A stretch of 64,000 bases of DNA from Paranoxybacillus sp035645275 (GTDB lineage: Bacteria; Bacillota; Bacilli; Bacillales; Anoxybacillaceae): NCBI GenBank assembly GCA_035645275.1, contig DASQMX010000026.1:186001-250000 (forward strand). Direction: 5' to 3'. Every line of letters begins with the position of its first letter. Positions within the stretch are counted from its first letter, which is position 1. Below, piece after piece: positions 36,293-45,344 of the stretch. Under the pieces are notes generated by a model. It was not told the origin of the DNA, searched no databases, and worked only from the letters and a program-made list of their open reading frames with translations. Made by a program: the position numbers and the translations under genes.

Positions 36293-37042
36293 CTATTGTT
36301 GGTTGACAATGGCGTGTTGTTGATTAAGGAAAGTTAGGCGACCGCCATATGTTTTTTGTAAATTTTCCAGCGTAAATGTTTCTTCCGTTGGCCCAATCGC
36401 AATTTTTCGCATATTTAACAACAGCACCCAATCAAAATATTCTTTCACCGTTTGCAAATCATGATGCACAACAAGTACCGTTTTTCCTTGGGCTTTTAGC
36501 TCATTTAGCAAAGAAATAATCGCTTTTTCTGTTGCTGCATCGACCCCGACAAATGGTTCATCCATAAAATAAACGGTTGCATCTTGCGCTAAAGCGCGTG
36601 CTAAAAAGACGCGCTGCTGCTGTCCTCCTGAGAGCTGGCTGATTTGCCGATTGGCATATTCTTTCATGCCGACTTTTTCTAAACAAGACATGGCGAATTC
36701 AACATCTTTTTTGCTTGGGCGTTTAAACCAGCCAATATGGCCGTATCTTCCCATCAAGACAACATCTAAAGCGTTCGTTGGAAAATCCCAATCAACAGAA
36801 CCCCGCTGTGGAACGTATCCGACAAGTTTTCGTTGTTGTTTGTACGGTTTTCCATATATATAGACATTACCTGAGGCACGCGGCACAAGACCTAAAATCG
36901 CCTTAATCAGCGTTGATTTTCCCGCACCGTTTGGACCAATAATGCCAATTAATTTCCCTTCCGGCACTGAAAAGCTAACCTCTTGCAAAACCGGCTTACG
37001 ATGATACGCCACCGTTACATTTTCTACTGTTACCGAATTCAT
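36293..37042 (-). CDS. mntB: Manganese ABC transporter ATP-binding protein MntB
   Basis: The 249-residue ATPase has Walker A GPNGAGKST near residue 36-44, signature LSGGQQQRVFLARAL near 139-153 and Walker B ATVYFMDEP near 157-165. It drives metal import with MntC and MntD. GGAGGGGAG precedes ATG 37042. It is separated from mntA by about 240 bp containing two kinds of repeats, while mntB, C and D are tightly packed. Confidence 0.93.
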   Translation of the reverse strand: MNSVTVENVTVAYHRKPVLQEVSFSVPEGKLIGIIGPNGAGKSTLIKAILGLVPRASGNVYIYGKPYKQQRKLVGYVPQRGSVDWDFPTNALDVVLMGRYGHIGWFKRPSKKDVEFAMSCLEKVGMKEYANRQISQLSGGQQQRVFLARALAQDATVYFMDEPFVGVDAATEKAIISLLNELKAQGKTVLVVHHDLQTVKEYFDWVLLLNMRKIAIGPTEETFTLENLQKTYGGRLTFLNQQHAIVNQQ

Positions 37043-37084
37043 CTTGACTCCCCTCCTTTTTTATCCGTTCTAATCGTCCATAAG

Positions 37085-37208
37085 AGAGGCGGGCTCATAA
37101 GGGTCTGACCTCACTCGTTTCACAATATATAGTTCATTTATCCAATATTATATATTATATCTATATATTGTTTGGTGGGGTCTGACCCTTGGCTTTTGAA
37201 TCAGCCTC
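37085..37208 (+). repeat. Dispersed 3'-end inverted repeat, copy 4, inside the mnt operon
   Basis: GAGGC (37085-37089) faces GCCTC (37204-37208); AAGGGTCTGACC (37099-37110) faces GGTCTGACCCTT (37179-37190), 11 of 12 paired. The AT-rich core with ATATAGTTCATTTATCCAAT is shared in reverse with copy 7 at 59.8 kb. It lies between mntA and mntB. Confidence 0.88.
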
Positions 37209-37212
37209 ATAA

Positions 37213-37273
37213 CGGACGCTAGAAGTACGACAAATTCAACTAACATCAGCGAGGATGGAGCCCCCCACTGATG
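37213..37273 (+). repeat. Second repeat type, copy A
   Basis: Begins CGGACGCTAGAAGTACGA and ends CCCCCCACTGATG; CATCAG and CTGATG near its end can fold as a hairpin. An inverted copy lies at 56751-56808. The shared termini and hairpin resemble ends of a small transposable element (possibly IS200/IS605-derived), which is inference. Confidence 0.75.
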
Positions 37274-37284
37274 AAGTTTTCACT

Positions 37285-38217
37285 TTATTTCAATGCCGAA
37301 ACAATCGTATCAATATTATGTTTGTACATACCGATATACGTTCCTTCTTCCGTTCCTTCCTCTCCCATAGCGTCAGAGAACAGCTCGCCGCCAATACTTA
37401 CAGTATGGCCGCGTTTTTTCGCTCCTTCAACAACTGCCTTAATCGATTTTTCGGAAATGCTGCTTTCAATAAATACCGCTTTAATGTTTCGCGATACAAT
37501 CGTCTCAACTAATGATTGTACGTCTTTTAATCCATATTCAGAATCCGTGCTTAATCCTTGAAGCCCCATCACTTCAATACCGTATGCATGACCAAAATAG
37601 CCAAAAGCATCATGTGCTGTGATTAACACGCGGCTTTCTTCCGGGATTTGCGCAATTTGCTCTTTGGCATACGTCTTTAACTCTTGTAAACGTTGAAGAT
37701 AAGATTCAGCATTTTTCTTGTAATCCTCTTCATGTTTTGGATCAAATTTAATCAGTTCATCTCGGACCTTTTCAACAGCGATGGACCAAAGATCAATGTC
37801 AAACCAGACGTGTGGATCGTACGTATTCGTGCCATCGCCGCTTTTCAATAGCTTTTCTGTCGGAATTGCTTCAGCTACCGCGACAGTTGGCTTATTTTTT
37901 GCCATTTTTTCAAAAATTTCTCCCATTTTTCCTTCTAAATGCAATCCGTTGTAAAAAATCATATCCGCGTTACTTAACTTTTGAATATCTCCTTGAGACG
38001 CCTGATAAAGATGCGGATCAACCCCAGGCCCCATTAACGCCGTGACTTCTACATGCTCTCCGCCTACATTTTTCACAATATCAGCAATTTGTCCAATTGT
38101 TGTTGTAACGACAATTTTTCCTTCATGTTTTTCCGTTTCGTTCGAACCAGCGCAGCCGGCTCCAACGATGGAAAACAATACAATACTTGTAATCATAAGC
38201 AACCATTTTTTGAACAT
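37285..38217 (-). CDS. mntA: Manganese-binding lipoprotein MntA
   Basis: The 310-residue protein has a lipoprotein signal (lipobox VGAGC, Cys near residue 22) and the cluster A-I (ZnuA/PsaA) fold: GPGVDPHLYQASQGDI near 75-90, NGLHLEGKM and ITAHDAFGYFGHAYGIEVMG, with three His and one acidic ligand expected. It captures Mn2+ outside the membrane. GAGGAGGG precedes the ATG. First gene of the mnt operon; MntR control is expected from homology, but I could not pick a convincing MntR box. Confidence 0.93.
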   Translation of the reverse strand: MFKKWLLMITSIVLFSIVGAGCAGSNETEKHEGKIVVTTTIGQIADIVKNVGGEHVEVTALMGPGVDPHLYQASQGDIQKLSNADMIFYNGLHLEGKMGEIFEKMAKNKPTVAVAEAIPTEKLLKSGDGTNTYDPHVWFDIDLWSIAVEKVRDELIKFDPKHEEDYKKNAESYLQRLQELKTYAKEQIAQIPEESRVLITAHDAFGYFGHAYGIEVMGLQGLSTDSEYGLKDVQSLVETIVSRNIKAVFIESSISEKSIKAVVEGAKKRGHTVSIGGELFSDAMGEEGTEEGTYIGMYKHNIDTIVSALK

Positions 38218-38783
38218 GGACGTCCCTCCTCTTTTTGTACAAAACTATAAAATTTGGTCCAACACAACTTTTAGTTTAAAAAAAATCTGTCTCCTTTATC
38301 ACTATCGTTGTTACAACATATGCTGCTAAACAAAAAGCGTGACAAAAACCCATTTAAATATGGCTTCAGAAAACACTTGTTGAATGGACAAAAAGTTTTT
38401 CCCTAAACCAACTTTCACTTTTATACTATTTCCATAGAGAAAATATGTCAATAAGTTTTTGAAAAAATTTTTTCCGTTAAAAACAAAGAGCCCAATATCT
38501 CAACGTATTTAAGGAAATCTGACTCTTTATTACTTATTGTATATTGGACTTTTGCAGCAAAACAATGCTTCAACAGTGAGTTACGTTATGCTTTCCTGAA
38601 GCACCCAAAGAAAATAAGACATGCAAACCATTTCCTGAATCGAATGTATAACGAAATCGCTTTTTGGAGGTGTTTTTTCTAGGGACATCGAATCGTTTTG
38701 CTCCTTATTAAAATCTAAAAAACAAAATCTCACTACCTCTAGTGTAAAAAGATTACATTCATTATTATAATCAAATTCAAATT
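38218..38783. other. Upstream region of mntA; no gene seen
   Basis: The roughly 565 bp upstream of mntA contain no ORF with a ribosome site. The first 60 bp hold likely mntA promoter sequence. A weak AAAGAG/CTCTTT pairing at 38485-38526 is too small to call. At 38757-38773 lies a 17-base word, ATTCATTATTATAATCA, found again at 42793-42809. Confidence 0.45.
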
Positions 38784-38832
38784 CAAAAAAAATGAAACTG
38801 CCTGTTCCCTGTAAAGTTCAGGAAACAGGCAG
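38784..38832 (-). terminator. Terminator of the deoxynucleoside operon
   Basis: CTGCCTGTT (38798-38806) pairs with AACAGGCAG (38824-38832), extended by CC/GG with a bulge; the minus-strand tail is T-rich. Confidence 0.8.
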
Positions 38833-38881
38833 CTTAGGTGTTGGGTCAGTCTAATTTTTGGTCCGTTTTTTCTTTATGTGC

Positions 38882-39280
38882 TTATATGTCTTCAGATGAA
38901 AAGGCAAACGGGAGTAATTCCTTAACGGTTGTTTCCCGAATATCCCCTTTTAGATTGGTTAAAATGACCGGCATGTTAGGATCGCAAAATTCCGCAATGA
39001 CCTGCCGGCAGGCTCCGCATGGGGATACGGGACCATCGGTATCAGCGACAATGGCCAGCATGGCGAATTCTTTTTTTCCTTCTGATACAGCCTTAAAAAT
39101 GGCAGTTCGTTCAGCGCAGTTGGTTAGTCCGTAGGACGCATTTTCGATGTTGCAACCTTTATAAATTTTTCCATCTTTTGTTAGGATTGCTGCGCCTACC
39201 TGAAAATGAGAATAAGGAGCATAAGCTTTTTCTCTTCCAGAAAGCGCTTCGTTGATTAACTGATTTTTACCCATTTTCAT
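38882..39280 (-). CDS. cdd: Cytidine deaminase
   Basis: The 132-residue protein has the homotetrameric cytidine deaminase zinc motifs: ENASYGLTNCAERTAIF (C-A-E, zinc Cys and proton-shuttle Glu) and SPCGACRQVI (two zinc Cys). It converts cytidine and deoxycytidine to uridine forms. AAGGG five bases upstream favours ATG 39280 over a longer frame. Last gene of the nupC-deoC-cdd transcript. Confidence 0.94.
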   Translation of the reverse strand: MKMGKNQLINEALSGREKAYAPYSHFQVGAAILTKDGKIYKGCNIENASYGLTNCAERTAIFKAVSEGKKEFAMLAIVADTDGPVSPCGACRQVIAEFCDPNMPVILTNLKGDIRETTVKELLPFAFSSEDI

Positions 39281-39365
39281 TCCGACCCTTCTGTTTGAAA
39301 TTGTCATTTAAATCACGATTCTGCTTTCATTGCTCCCTTATGAAATCTAACTAGCGAGCCTATCT

Positions 39366-40037
39366 TTAATAGTTCGATGTACTTGTTTCCCCATTTATAA
39401 TTTGAACGCCTGCGCTTGCTCCTATGCGATTGGCTCCTGCTTTCTCCATTGCCAGCAAATCATCGGCGCTTCTAATTCCTCCTGAAGCTTTAACACCAAC
39501 GTTTGGTCCAACTGTCTTTCTCATTAATGCCACATCTTCAACAGTAGCCCCGCCGGTTGAAAAACCTGTCGAAGTTTTAACAAAATCTGCACCGGCTTTC
39601 ACTGCTAATTGGCAAGCCCGCACTTTTTCTTCATCCGTAAGAAGGCATGTTTCAATAATAACTTTGACCAAAGCCTTTCCTTTAGCCGCTTCTACTACGG
39701 CACGAATATCTTTTTCGACTAACTCATCATCCCCGCTTTTTAAAGCTCCAATATTGATGACCATATCCACTTCGCTCGCACCGTTTTCAATTGCATTTTT
39801 TGTTTCAAAAGCTTTTACTTCCGGTGTCGTTGCCCCAAGCGGGAACCCAATGACCGTACACACTTTCACATCTGTATCTTTTAAGATTTCATAAGCAGTT
39901 TTGACCCATGTTGGATTAACACAAACAGAAGCAAAATGATAAGTTTTGGCTTCTTCGGCAAGCTTTACAATTTGTTCTTTAGTGGCTTCCGGTTTTAAAA
40001 GTGTGTGATCAATCATTCTAGCCTTTTCTTTTAACAA
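39366..40037 (-). CDS. deoC: Deoxyribose-phosphate aldolase
   Basis: The 223-residue TIM-barrel enzyme has MIDHTLLKPEAT, VCVNPTWVKTA, the Schiff-base lysine in ADFVKTSTGFSTGGAT and GVKASGGIRS. It splits 2-deoxyribose 5-phosphate to glyceraldehyde 3-phosphate and acetaldehyde. The TTG at 40037, eight to nine bases from AGGAG, is chosen; starting at the later ATG would drop residues that the B. subtilis enzyme also has before IDHT. Co-oriented behind nupC. Confidence 0.94.
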   Translation of the reverse strand: MLKEKARMIDHTLLKPEATKEQIVKLAEEAKTYHFASVCVNPTWVKTAYEILKDTDVKVCTVIGFPLGATTPEVKAFETKNAIENGASEVDMVINIGALKSGDDELVEKDIRAVVEAAKGKALVKVIIETCLLTDEEKVRACQLAVKAGADFVKTSTGFSTGGATVEDVALMRKTVGPNVGVKASGGIRSADDLLAMEKAGANRIGASAGVQIINGETSTSNY

Positions 40038-40110
40038 TTTATGTCATCTCCTTATCTTTTCATTCTATATTTTGTCATGTATTTTTCAACTAAATCGGAC
40101 ATTCTTATAA

Positions 40111-40144
40111 AGAGAGGCACCTCCTAATTAGAGGGCCTCCGTGC
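40111..40144 (-). terminator. Imperfect hairpin between nupC and deoC
   Basis: GGCAC (40116-40120) and GTGCC (40140-40144) enclose a smaller CCTC/GAGG pairing. There is no good T-run, so it may be an attenuator or processing site rather than a terminator. Confidence 0.35.
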
Positions 40145-40184
40145 CAAACGAATTCGAATATTGCAAGATATGAACAAAAGGATT

Positions 40185-41366
40185 TTACAAGAATAATCCC
40201 ATGATCGTTGCTGATAACATCGAAGCGAGTGTAGAACCATATAAAAGTTTCATGCCAAATTTCGCTACAACATCGCCCTGTTTTGCGTCAAGAGCTTTGA
40301 CAGATCCTGTAATAATTCCGATAGAGCTGAAGTTAGCGAAACTCACAAGAAACACAGATACAATTCCAACCGTTTTTTCAGATAATGTTCCAGCGATATC
40401 TTTAAAATTCAACATCGCAACAAATTCGTTGGTTACTAATTTTGTTGCCATAATGCTACCTGCTTTAACGGCTTCATCCCAAGGAACTCCCATTAAAAAG
40501 GCAATTGGCGCAAAGATGTATCCTAAGACCGTCTGGAATGAAACATGGAAAATAAGCGTGAATACATAATCGATAAGGTTGATTAAAGCGATAAATCCGA
40601 TTAACATAGCCGCTACAATCACAGCGACTTTCAAGCCATCCATGATGCTTTCGCCAAGCATTTGGAAAAAGCTCATTTTATGTTCTTCTTCCACGATTAA
40701 TAAATCTTCTTCATCCGTGATTTCGTAAGGATTCACAATATTAGCAATAATTAAAGCCGAAAGGATATTCAGTATGATGGCAATAACAACATATTTTGGT
40801 TCAATCATCGTCATATATGCACCAACGATAGCAATGCTAACTGCACTCATAGCGGAAGTGCACAGCGTATAAAGACGTGTTTTCGATACAAGCCCGATTT
40901 GTTTTTTCGTTGTCAAGAAAACTTCCGACTGTCCCAATATAGCGGATGAAAGAGCAATATAGTTTTCCAATTTCCCCATTCCGTTCAATTTACTTAATGC
41001 CATACCGACATATTTAATAATAACAGGCAATATTTTGAAATAGTTTAAGATCCCAATAAGGATCGAGATAAAAATAATCGGCAATAACACATCAAGGAAA
41101 AATGAAGACATCTTTTCATTTTCTAAACCGCCAAAAACAAAATCCACGCCTTGTATACCTAGCTCAATCAGTTTGTTAAACATTTTTGAAATAAATCCGA
41201 TGATTAAAATACCTGCTTTCGTATTCAGTAATATAAACGTAAGAACGATTTGAACGGCGAGCATAGGTAAAATCGCCTTATAACGGATATTCTTTTTGTC
41301 ATTGCTTACAAGAAAAGCCAAAAGAAATACGAGCAGCAAGCCAGTTGCAAAAAATAAAAATCTCAT
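40185..41366 (-). CDS. nupC: Concentrative nucleoside transporter NupC
   Basis: The 393-residue membrane protein has about nine to ten hydrophobic segments and CNT motifs: VFLTTKKQIGLVSKTRLYTL, TNEFVAMLNFKDI and SFANFSSIGIITGSVKALD. It imports (deoxy)nucleosides with a cation gradient. GGAGGG precedes ATG 41366. It heads the nupC-deoC-cdd unit downstream of deoR. Unlike the B. subtilis dra-nupC-pdp operon, no pyrimidine nucleoside phosphorylase is present here and cdd takes its place. Confidence 0.93.
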   Translation of the reverse strand: MRFLFFATGLLLVFLLAFLVSNDKKNIRYKAILPMLAVQIVLTFILLNTKAGILIIGFISKMFNKLIELGIQGVDFVFGGLENEKMSSFFLDVLLPIIFISILIGILNYFKILPVIIKYVGMALSKLNGMGKLENYIALSSAILGQSEVFLTTKKQIGLVSKTRLYTLCTSAMSAVSIAIVGAYMTMIEPKYVVIAIILNILSALIIANIVNPYEITDEEDLLIVEEEHKMSFFQMLGESIMDGLKVAVIVAAMLIGFIALINLIDYVFTLIFHVSFQTVLGYIFAPIAFLMGVPWDEAVKAGSIMATKLVTNEFVAMLNFKDIAGTLSEKTVGIVSVFLVSFANFSSIGIITGSVKALDAKQGDVVAKFGMKLLYGSTLASMLSATIMGLFL

Positions 41367-41489
41367 GATGTCATTCCCTCCAGATAAACCGGTGACAACG
41401 GTTTCAAAAAGCTCACTAAATCAGTAAACTTTTTACATGCCGCCGCCAGCCTTTTCTTTTTGCTCTTATTCGCGATCGCGTCCATCATA

Positions 41490-41551
41490 ACTATAGCAGG
41501 TGTTTGAACAAATGTGAATATGATTTTTGAAAAAAAGTAAAGCGATTTCAT
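41490..41551 (-). promoter_or_regulatory. nupC-deoC-cdd promoter with candidate DeoR and cre sites
   Basis: On the minus strand TTCACA (41513-41518), a 17-bp spacer and TATAGT (41490-41495) form a good promoter. The spacer holds TTTG/CAAA around 41503-41512, a possible DeoR site. ATGAAATCGCTTTAC at 41537-41551 matches the relaxed cre consensus at 13 of 15 positions. Regulatory roles are inferred from the B. subtilis operon. Confidence 0.55.
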
Positions 41552-41727
41552 CATTTTTTCTAATTTCGTCAAAAATAAATGATTTTTCTGGAATGATTTA
41601 TCAAAATTTCATTCAGGATTTTGTTGAGACATACCAATAGAAAACGGATGCTGAAAAAGTTTGCATTTCGAGCCGATTGTTCCAGACAGGATTTACCGGG
41701 ACTAACGCTAAACACATTCCTTTTGTA

Positions 41728-41757
41728 AATAAATTACCCGCACTTTGTTTGTGCGGG
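41728..41757 (-). terminator. Hairpin downstream of deoR
   Basis: CCCGCAC (41737-41743) and GTGCGGG (41751-41757) form a perfect stem; the minus-strand tail TAATTTATTT is only partly T, so termination may be leaky. Confidence 0.65.
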
Positions 41758-41793
41758 TGGTAGTTGTCCACTATGAAAGTAGATATTTTCCAC

Positions 41794-42732
41794 CTAGTCA
41801 TCTAGCAATACTCTGGCTGTGTATTGATCGGTAATCAAGATATTGGCGTATTTTCCTTTTAATGCTCCTTTAATCGCTTTGATTTTGTTTATTCCGCCAG
41901 CAACAAGAATGGACTTCTCTTTCTTTTGCAATTCACTTAAATCAATTCCGATTGTTCGCTCATTTAAACTTTCGCTCACAATGTTTCCATCTTTATCAAA
42001 AAATCGGGAACAAATATCCCCAACTGCTTCATTTGACAACATTTCCAATTCTTCATCGCTGAAATATCCTAATTGAAACAGCAACGAGTCAAAGTTCACG
42101 CTGCCAACCGTAAAAAGGGCGATATTGGCTCTTCTCCCCATTTCTAATAATTTTTGAATATGCCGATCAGCTTCGATCGCTTTTTTCACCGCCACATGAT
42201 CAACAATAGCCGGCAAAGGCAGGTGTTGAGGAATAGTATCAAACGCTTTTCCAAATAAATAAACAATTTCTGAAGCATATGTATTGATTTTGGAGTGACT
42301 TACTCCGCCTTTTAATTGGACCACTTCGACATCTTTAAGCGGTTTATGTTTTAGTTCGAGCGCAACATTGTAAAGGGTTCTCCCCCATGTCACTCCGATG
42401 ATGTCACCGTCATTTACGGTTTCATATAAAAATTCGGCCGTTCGTTTTCCTATCGCCGCTTTAACAGCCGCGTCCTCATTTTGCGATGCTGCAGCGACAA
42501 AAACCTTTTTTAATTGATACTTTTCTTTCAATTGTTCTGCTAATTCTTCCATCGTTTCCGAAGGATCGATAATTTCAATTTTGACAATTCCCATCTTTTT
42601 TGCTTGCTGGAGCAGCCGGGAAACAGTGGGACGTGAAATTCTTAACTTTTTGGCAATGTCCTGCTGATTGTAATCAAGCTGATAATATAATTTAGCCGCC
42701 TCAACGATTTGCAATAACTTATTGTTTTCCAT
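41794..42732 (-). CDS. deoR: SorC/DeoR-type deoxyribonucleoside regulator
   Basis: The 312-residue protein has an N-terminal HTH (NQQDIAKKLRISRPTVSRLL near 22-41) and a sugar-binding SorC domain (IGVTWGRTLYNVA near 108, and SILVAGGINKIKAIKGAL near 275). In B. subtilis DeoR represses the dra-nupC-pdp operon and responds to deoxyribose 5-phosphate. Length and position match that protein. AGGGTGA precedes the ATG. It is transcribed toward nupC with a 427-bp gap containing the operon promoter. Confidence 0.92.
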   Translation of the reverse strand: MENNKLLQIVEAAKLYYQLDYNQQDIAKKLRISRPTVSRLLQQAKKMGIVKIEIIDPSETMEELAEQLKEKYQLKKVFVAAASQNEDAAVKAAIGKRTAEFLYETVNDGDIIGVTWGRTLYNVALELKHKPLKDVEVVQLKGGVSHSKINTYASEIVYLFGKAFDTIPQHLPLPAIVDHVAVKKAIEADRHIQKLLEMGRRANIALFTVGSVNFDSLLFQLGYFSDEELEMLSNEAVGDICSRFFDKDGNIVSESLNERTIGIDLSELQKKEKSILVAGGINKIKAIKGALKGKYANILITDQYTARVLLDD

Positions 42733-42905
42733 AGTTTCACCCTGTTATATTGTTTAATCCAAAATTTCACCTTAATATGAAAAAATGTTCTTATTCATTA
42801 TTATAATCAGAAAACTAAAAAAAAGAAACTGAGTTTTTGAACAATTTTAGTATTCTTCTAGAAAAGAAATCAGTAAACTTTTAGATTGAATTTTTAATTG
42901 AATAA

Positions 42906-43067
42906 TTAAAATTTCAAAATTGTTGCATATGGTTTTCCTTCGTTTTGTATAAATGCTTTCATTTCTGTCATCCCTCTTTTTTCTGGATATCTCATTTGTA
43001 CATAAACAAGTTCATTCCCTTCGATCGGCTTACTGCAAATCGAGCAAGTTGGATGTATTTGAAACAA
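42906..43067 (-). CDS. Small CxxC protein, 53 residues
   Basis: The ORF starts (TTG 43067) MFQIHPTCSICSKPIEGNEL and contains VYVQMRYPEKRGMTE. It resembles a short Bacillaceae family, often oddly annotated as a hydroxamate transporter component, that has a CxxC at the start and another near the end. Here the second pair is missing: the end reads PYATILKF, whereas the next frame gives an IC dipeptide, so a late frameshift is possible. GGGAG lies nine bases from the TTG; upstream ATGs are too close to it. Confidence 0.55.
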   Translation of the reverse strand: MFQIHPTCSICSKPIEGNELVYVQMRYPEKRGMTEMKAFIQNEGKPYATILKF

Positions 43068-43218
43068 ATTCATCATCTCCCTTCTTTATACAAATACAAG
43101 GAAAAAGCGAAAAAGTTTCTACAATTTTACAATATTTAGTATAATCAAAAAAATAAATTGTTTTGTAGTTATTTTCGCTTTTTAAGATGCTGAAAAACGA
43201 AAGAGGCGTATTCAAGTT

Positions 43219-44147
43219 ATGAAAGAAGTAAGTGTAGACGTCCTTTTTGTTATTATTAAGAAGTTAAAGGAAGCAATTAGTGTAAAACAAGTAAAAAAAG
43301 GTTATTCTTACGACTTAAAATATCAAGTGAAATATGAAGACGGAATTAGACTTTTAAGAATCTATGACTTGAAGCAAAAGGAACAAGTTTTTGAACAACT
43401 GAAAATAATGCGTACATTACATGAAATGGGCGTTAACTGTCCTAAAGTTTATGCTTTTCAAGAGGTAACTGAACATAATATTTGCTACTCGATAACGGAG
43501 TGGCTTGACGGTAAAGATGGAGAAGAAGCAATCCCGAAATTAGATGTCCAGACACAATACGAAGTTGGCTATGATGCAGGACGTGAATTAAGACTCATTC
43601 ACACGCTAAAAACGGATCAATCTACTAAAAGCAGCAAAGATCATACAAAAAAAGCAAACAAGAATTTGAAGCGTGTTTCAAACGATTTAAACAATTAAAT
43701 CTAAACTTACCTTATGAAGACGAGATCATACATTATGTTTATGATCACTATTATTTACTCGAGCATCGACTTATGGTTTTTACACACGGTGATTTTCACG
43801 CGAATAACATTGTTGTGAAAGATGGAAAATATGCCGGAGTGATTGATTTTGAAAGATACAAAATAGATTGTCCGTATCACGAATTCAATAAAATCGAACT
43901 TTTCTCTACCGTCTTGTCAAAGGAATTTGCAAGAGGGGTAGTTGACGGTTATTTTCAAAAGAAAATCCCTGATGACTTCTGGCTTATTCGTTCGTTTTAT
44001 ATGGCAAGGAATATAATCTTTCATATCGTTTGGGCAACTGACCAGTTTCCTGATGAATTTAATCACGCATTACGTTCTGTAAAGAGAATTTTAAAAGAAT
44101 ATGAGAATTTTACAAGGACCGTTCCAAAATGGTATGTTGAGAGATAA
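43219..44147 (+). pseudogene. APH/choline-kinase-fold phosphotransferase, copy 1, frameshifted
   Basis: The frame starting at ATG 43219 runs 159 codons and stops at 43698. Adding one A to the seven-A run at 43647-43653 restores a full-length protein (SKQEFEACFKRFKQLNLNLP onward), including HGDFHANN (catalytic base) and IDFERYK (metal Asp). It is highly similar along its whole length to the intact copy at 45345-46274. The lesion could be real, reversible slippage or a sequencing error. Substrate unknown; the fold includes aminoglycoside, macrolide and sugar kinases. Confidence 0.85.
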
Positions 44148-44182
44148 ATTTTTTGTATGCTTCAAGCTATCATCGCTACAAG

Positions 44183-44219
44183 AAAAGCATTACTTCTTGA
44201 TGTTTGAAGTAATGCTTTT
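44183..44219 (+). terminator. Terminator of APH-like copy 1
   Basis: AAAAGCATTACTTC (44183-44196) pairs perfectly with GAAGTAATGCTTTT (44206-44219). A near copy of the same stem occurs at 48.2 kb. Confidence 0.88.
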
Positions 44220-44310
44220 ATTCATAAAATTGAGTTATTTACTATATTCTACATCGAATTTCTATATCCTTGTTTCATCATTTGAATTTTCGTCATCAGT
44301 TTCCATATTT

Positions 44311-44955
44311 TTATAGTCGTTTTAACAACGTTTTCCGCCAACTTTCCGATACTTCTTGAACGCTCAATATCCGCTCAATGCCTTCTTGGTTATATTTGTC
44401 GTGATACATGATGTGATTCGCAAAGGAAACGGTTACTCCAAGCGGGTGACGGCTTAATAGCTGCAGACGCGACTCTTTCGTTACCCAGCCCTCTTTCAAC
44501 ACCCGGAAATAAAAACCGGTATAGCCTGTGTTTTGCACACGGAGCGGCAAATCTTCCACGTTGTACTTTTTTGCCAGCTTATAGCAAGGATGCCGCGGCT
44601 GGCTCACTTGAACGACCGCTTCACCCAATTGAAACATATCCCCGATACAAACATCCTCTTCCACTAAGCCTTTCACCGTTAAATTTTCGCCAAACGCTGC
44701 CGCTTCCAGCTTCCTGCCAAGCTCCTTCTCCCAATAAGCGTAATGATCATATGGATAAACGCATACCGCTTTATCTTTGCCGCCATGATGAACAAGCTCC
44801 GCCTGACCATCGCCTTCGAAATTCAAAAAAGATAAAAAGACAGGTTCATGGACAGGCTTTTTGTAAATACCTGTCGACAACTCTTTTCCTTCAAAAACGA
44901 GTGTTTTCGGTTTTCCTACGTTGATTGAAACAATTCCATATTCATGAATGGTCAT
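44311..44955 (-). CDS. MOSC domain protein (YiiM-like)
   Basis: The 214-residue protein has a MOSC domain with AELVHHGGKDKAVCVYPYDH, FGENLTVKGL and the sulfur-carrier cysteine in QPRHPCYKLAKKY, followed by a 3-alpha domain (RLQLLSRHPLGVTVS). MOSC proteins bind molybdenum cofactor or move sulfur; YiiM members detoxify N-hydroxylated bases. No molybdopterin genes are adjacent. AAAAGGAG precedes ATG 44955. Confidence 0.88.
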   Translation of the reverse strand: MTIHEYGIVSINVGKPKTLVFEGKELSTGIYKKPVHEPVFLSFLNFEGDGQAELVHHGGKDKAVCVYPYDHYAYWEKELGRKLEAAAFGENLTVKGLVEEDVCIGDMFQLGEAVVQVSQPRHPCYKLAKKYNVEDLPLRVQNTGYTGFYFRVLKEGWVTKESRLQLLSRHPLGVTVSFANHIMYHDKYNQEGIERILSVQEVSESWRKTLLKRL

Positions 44956-44985
44956 AAGAAACGACTCCTTTTATAGTAAGATCTG

Positions 44986-45204
44986 TTATTGGTTTAACAC
45001 TCCATTAAAAATCACCAAATAATGAAATTTTTTAAAGCTTCGATTGCTAATTTGTAAAAGATAAATGCCAGCTTTTTTCAATCGATAGATGGATTCGTAA
45101 GTGTAAGGAAACAATGTAAATTCGCCCAGGTATTCCACTTTCTCTGAACCGCCAATCGTTCCATCCCTGTCAATAAAGACAGCTTGTAGCTCCATGTTCC
45201 TCAT
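44986..45204 (-). pseudogene. Truncated HAD-IIIA phosphatase-like N-terminus
   Basis: Starting at ATG 45204 or 45195, the text MELQAVFIDRDGTIGG matches the catalytic N-terminus of HAD-IIIA/GmhB-like phosphatases (DxDGT). It follows through GEFTLFPYTYESIYRLKKAG and then loses similarity and stops after about 70 codons. The cap and C-terminal motifs are missing, so it is a relic. Confidence 0.7.
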
Positions 45205-45344
45205 GTCCCCCTTAACACCGCTTCGATCAAGAAACAATTTACATAACAACAAAAATATACTAAAATTTTACAATATTAAGTATAATGTAAACCCAATCGT
45301 TTGTCATTAAGATCATCAAAAGCTAGAAAAGGAGAATGCAAGCT

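Noticed and set aside
41363..41572. 69-codon minus-strand ORF overlapping the nupC start
   Set aside because: It covers the nupC promoter region and lacks a ribosome site at its start.
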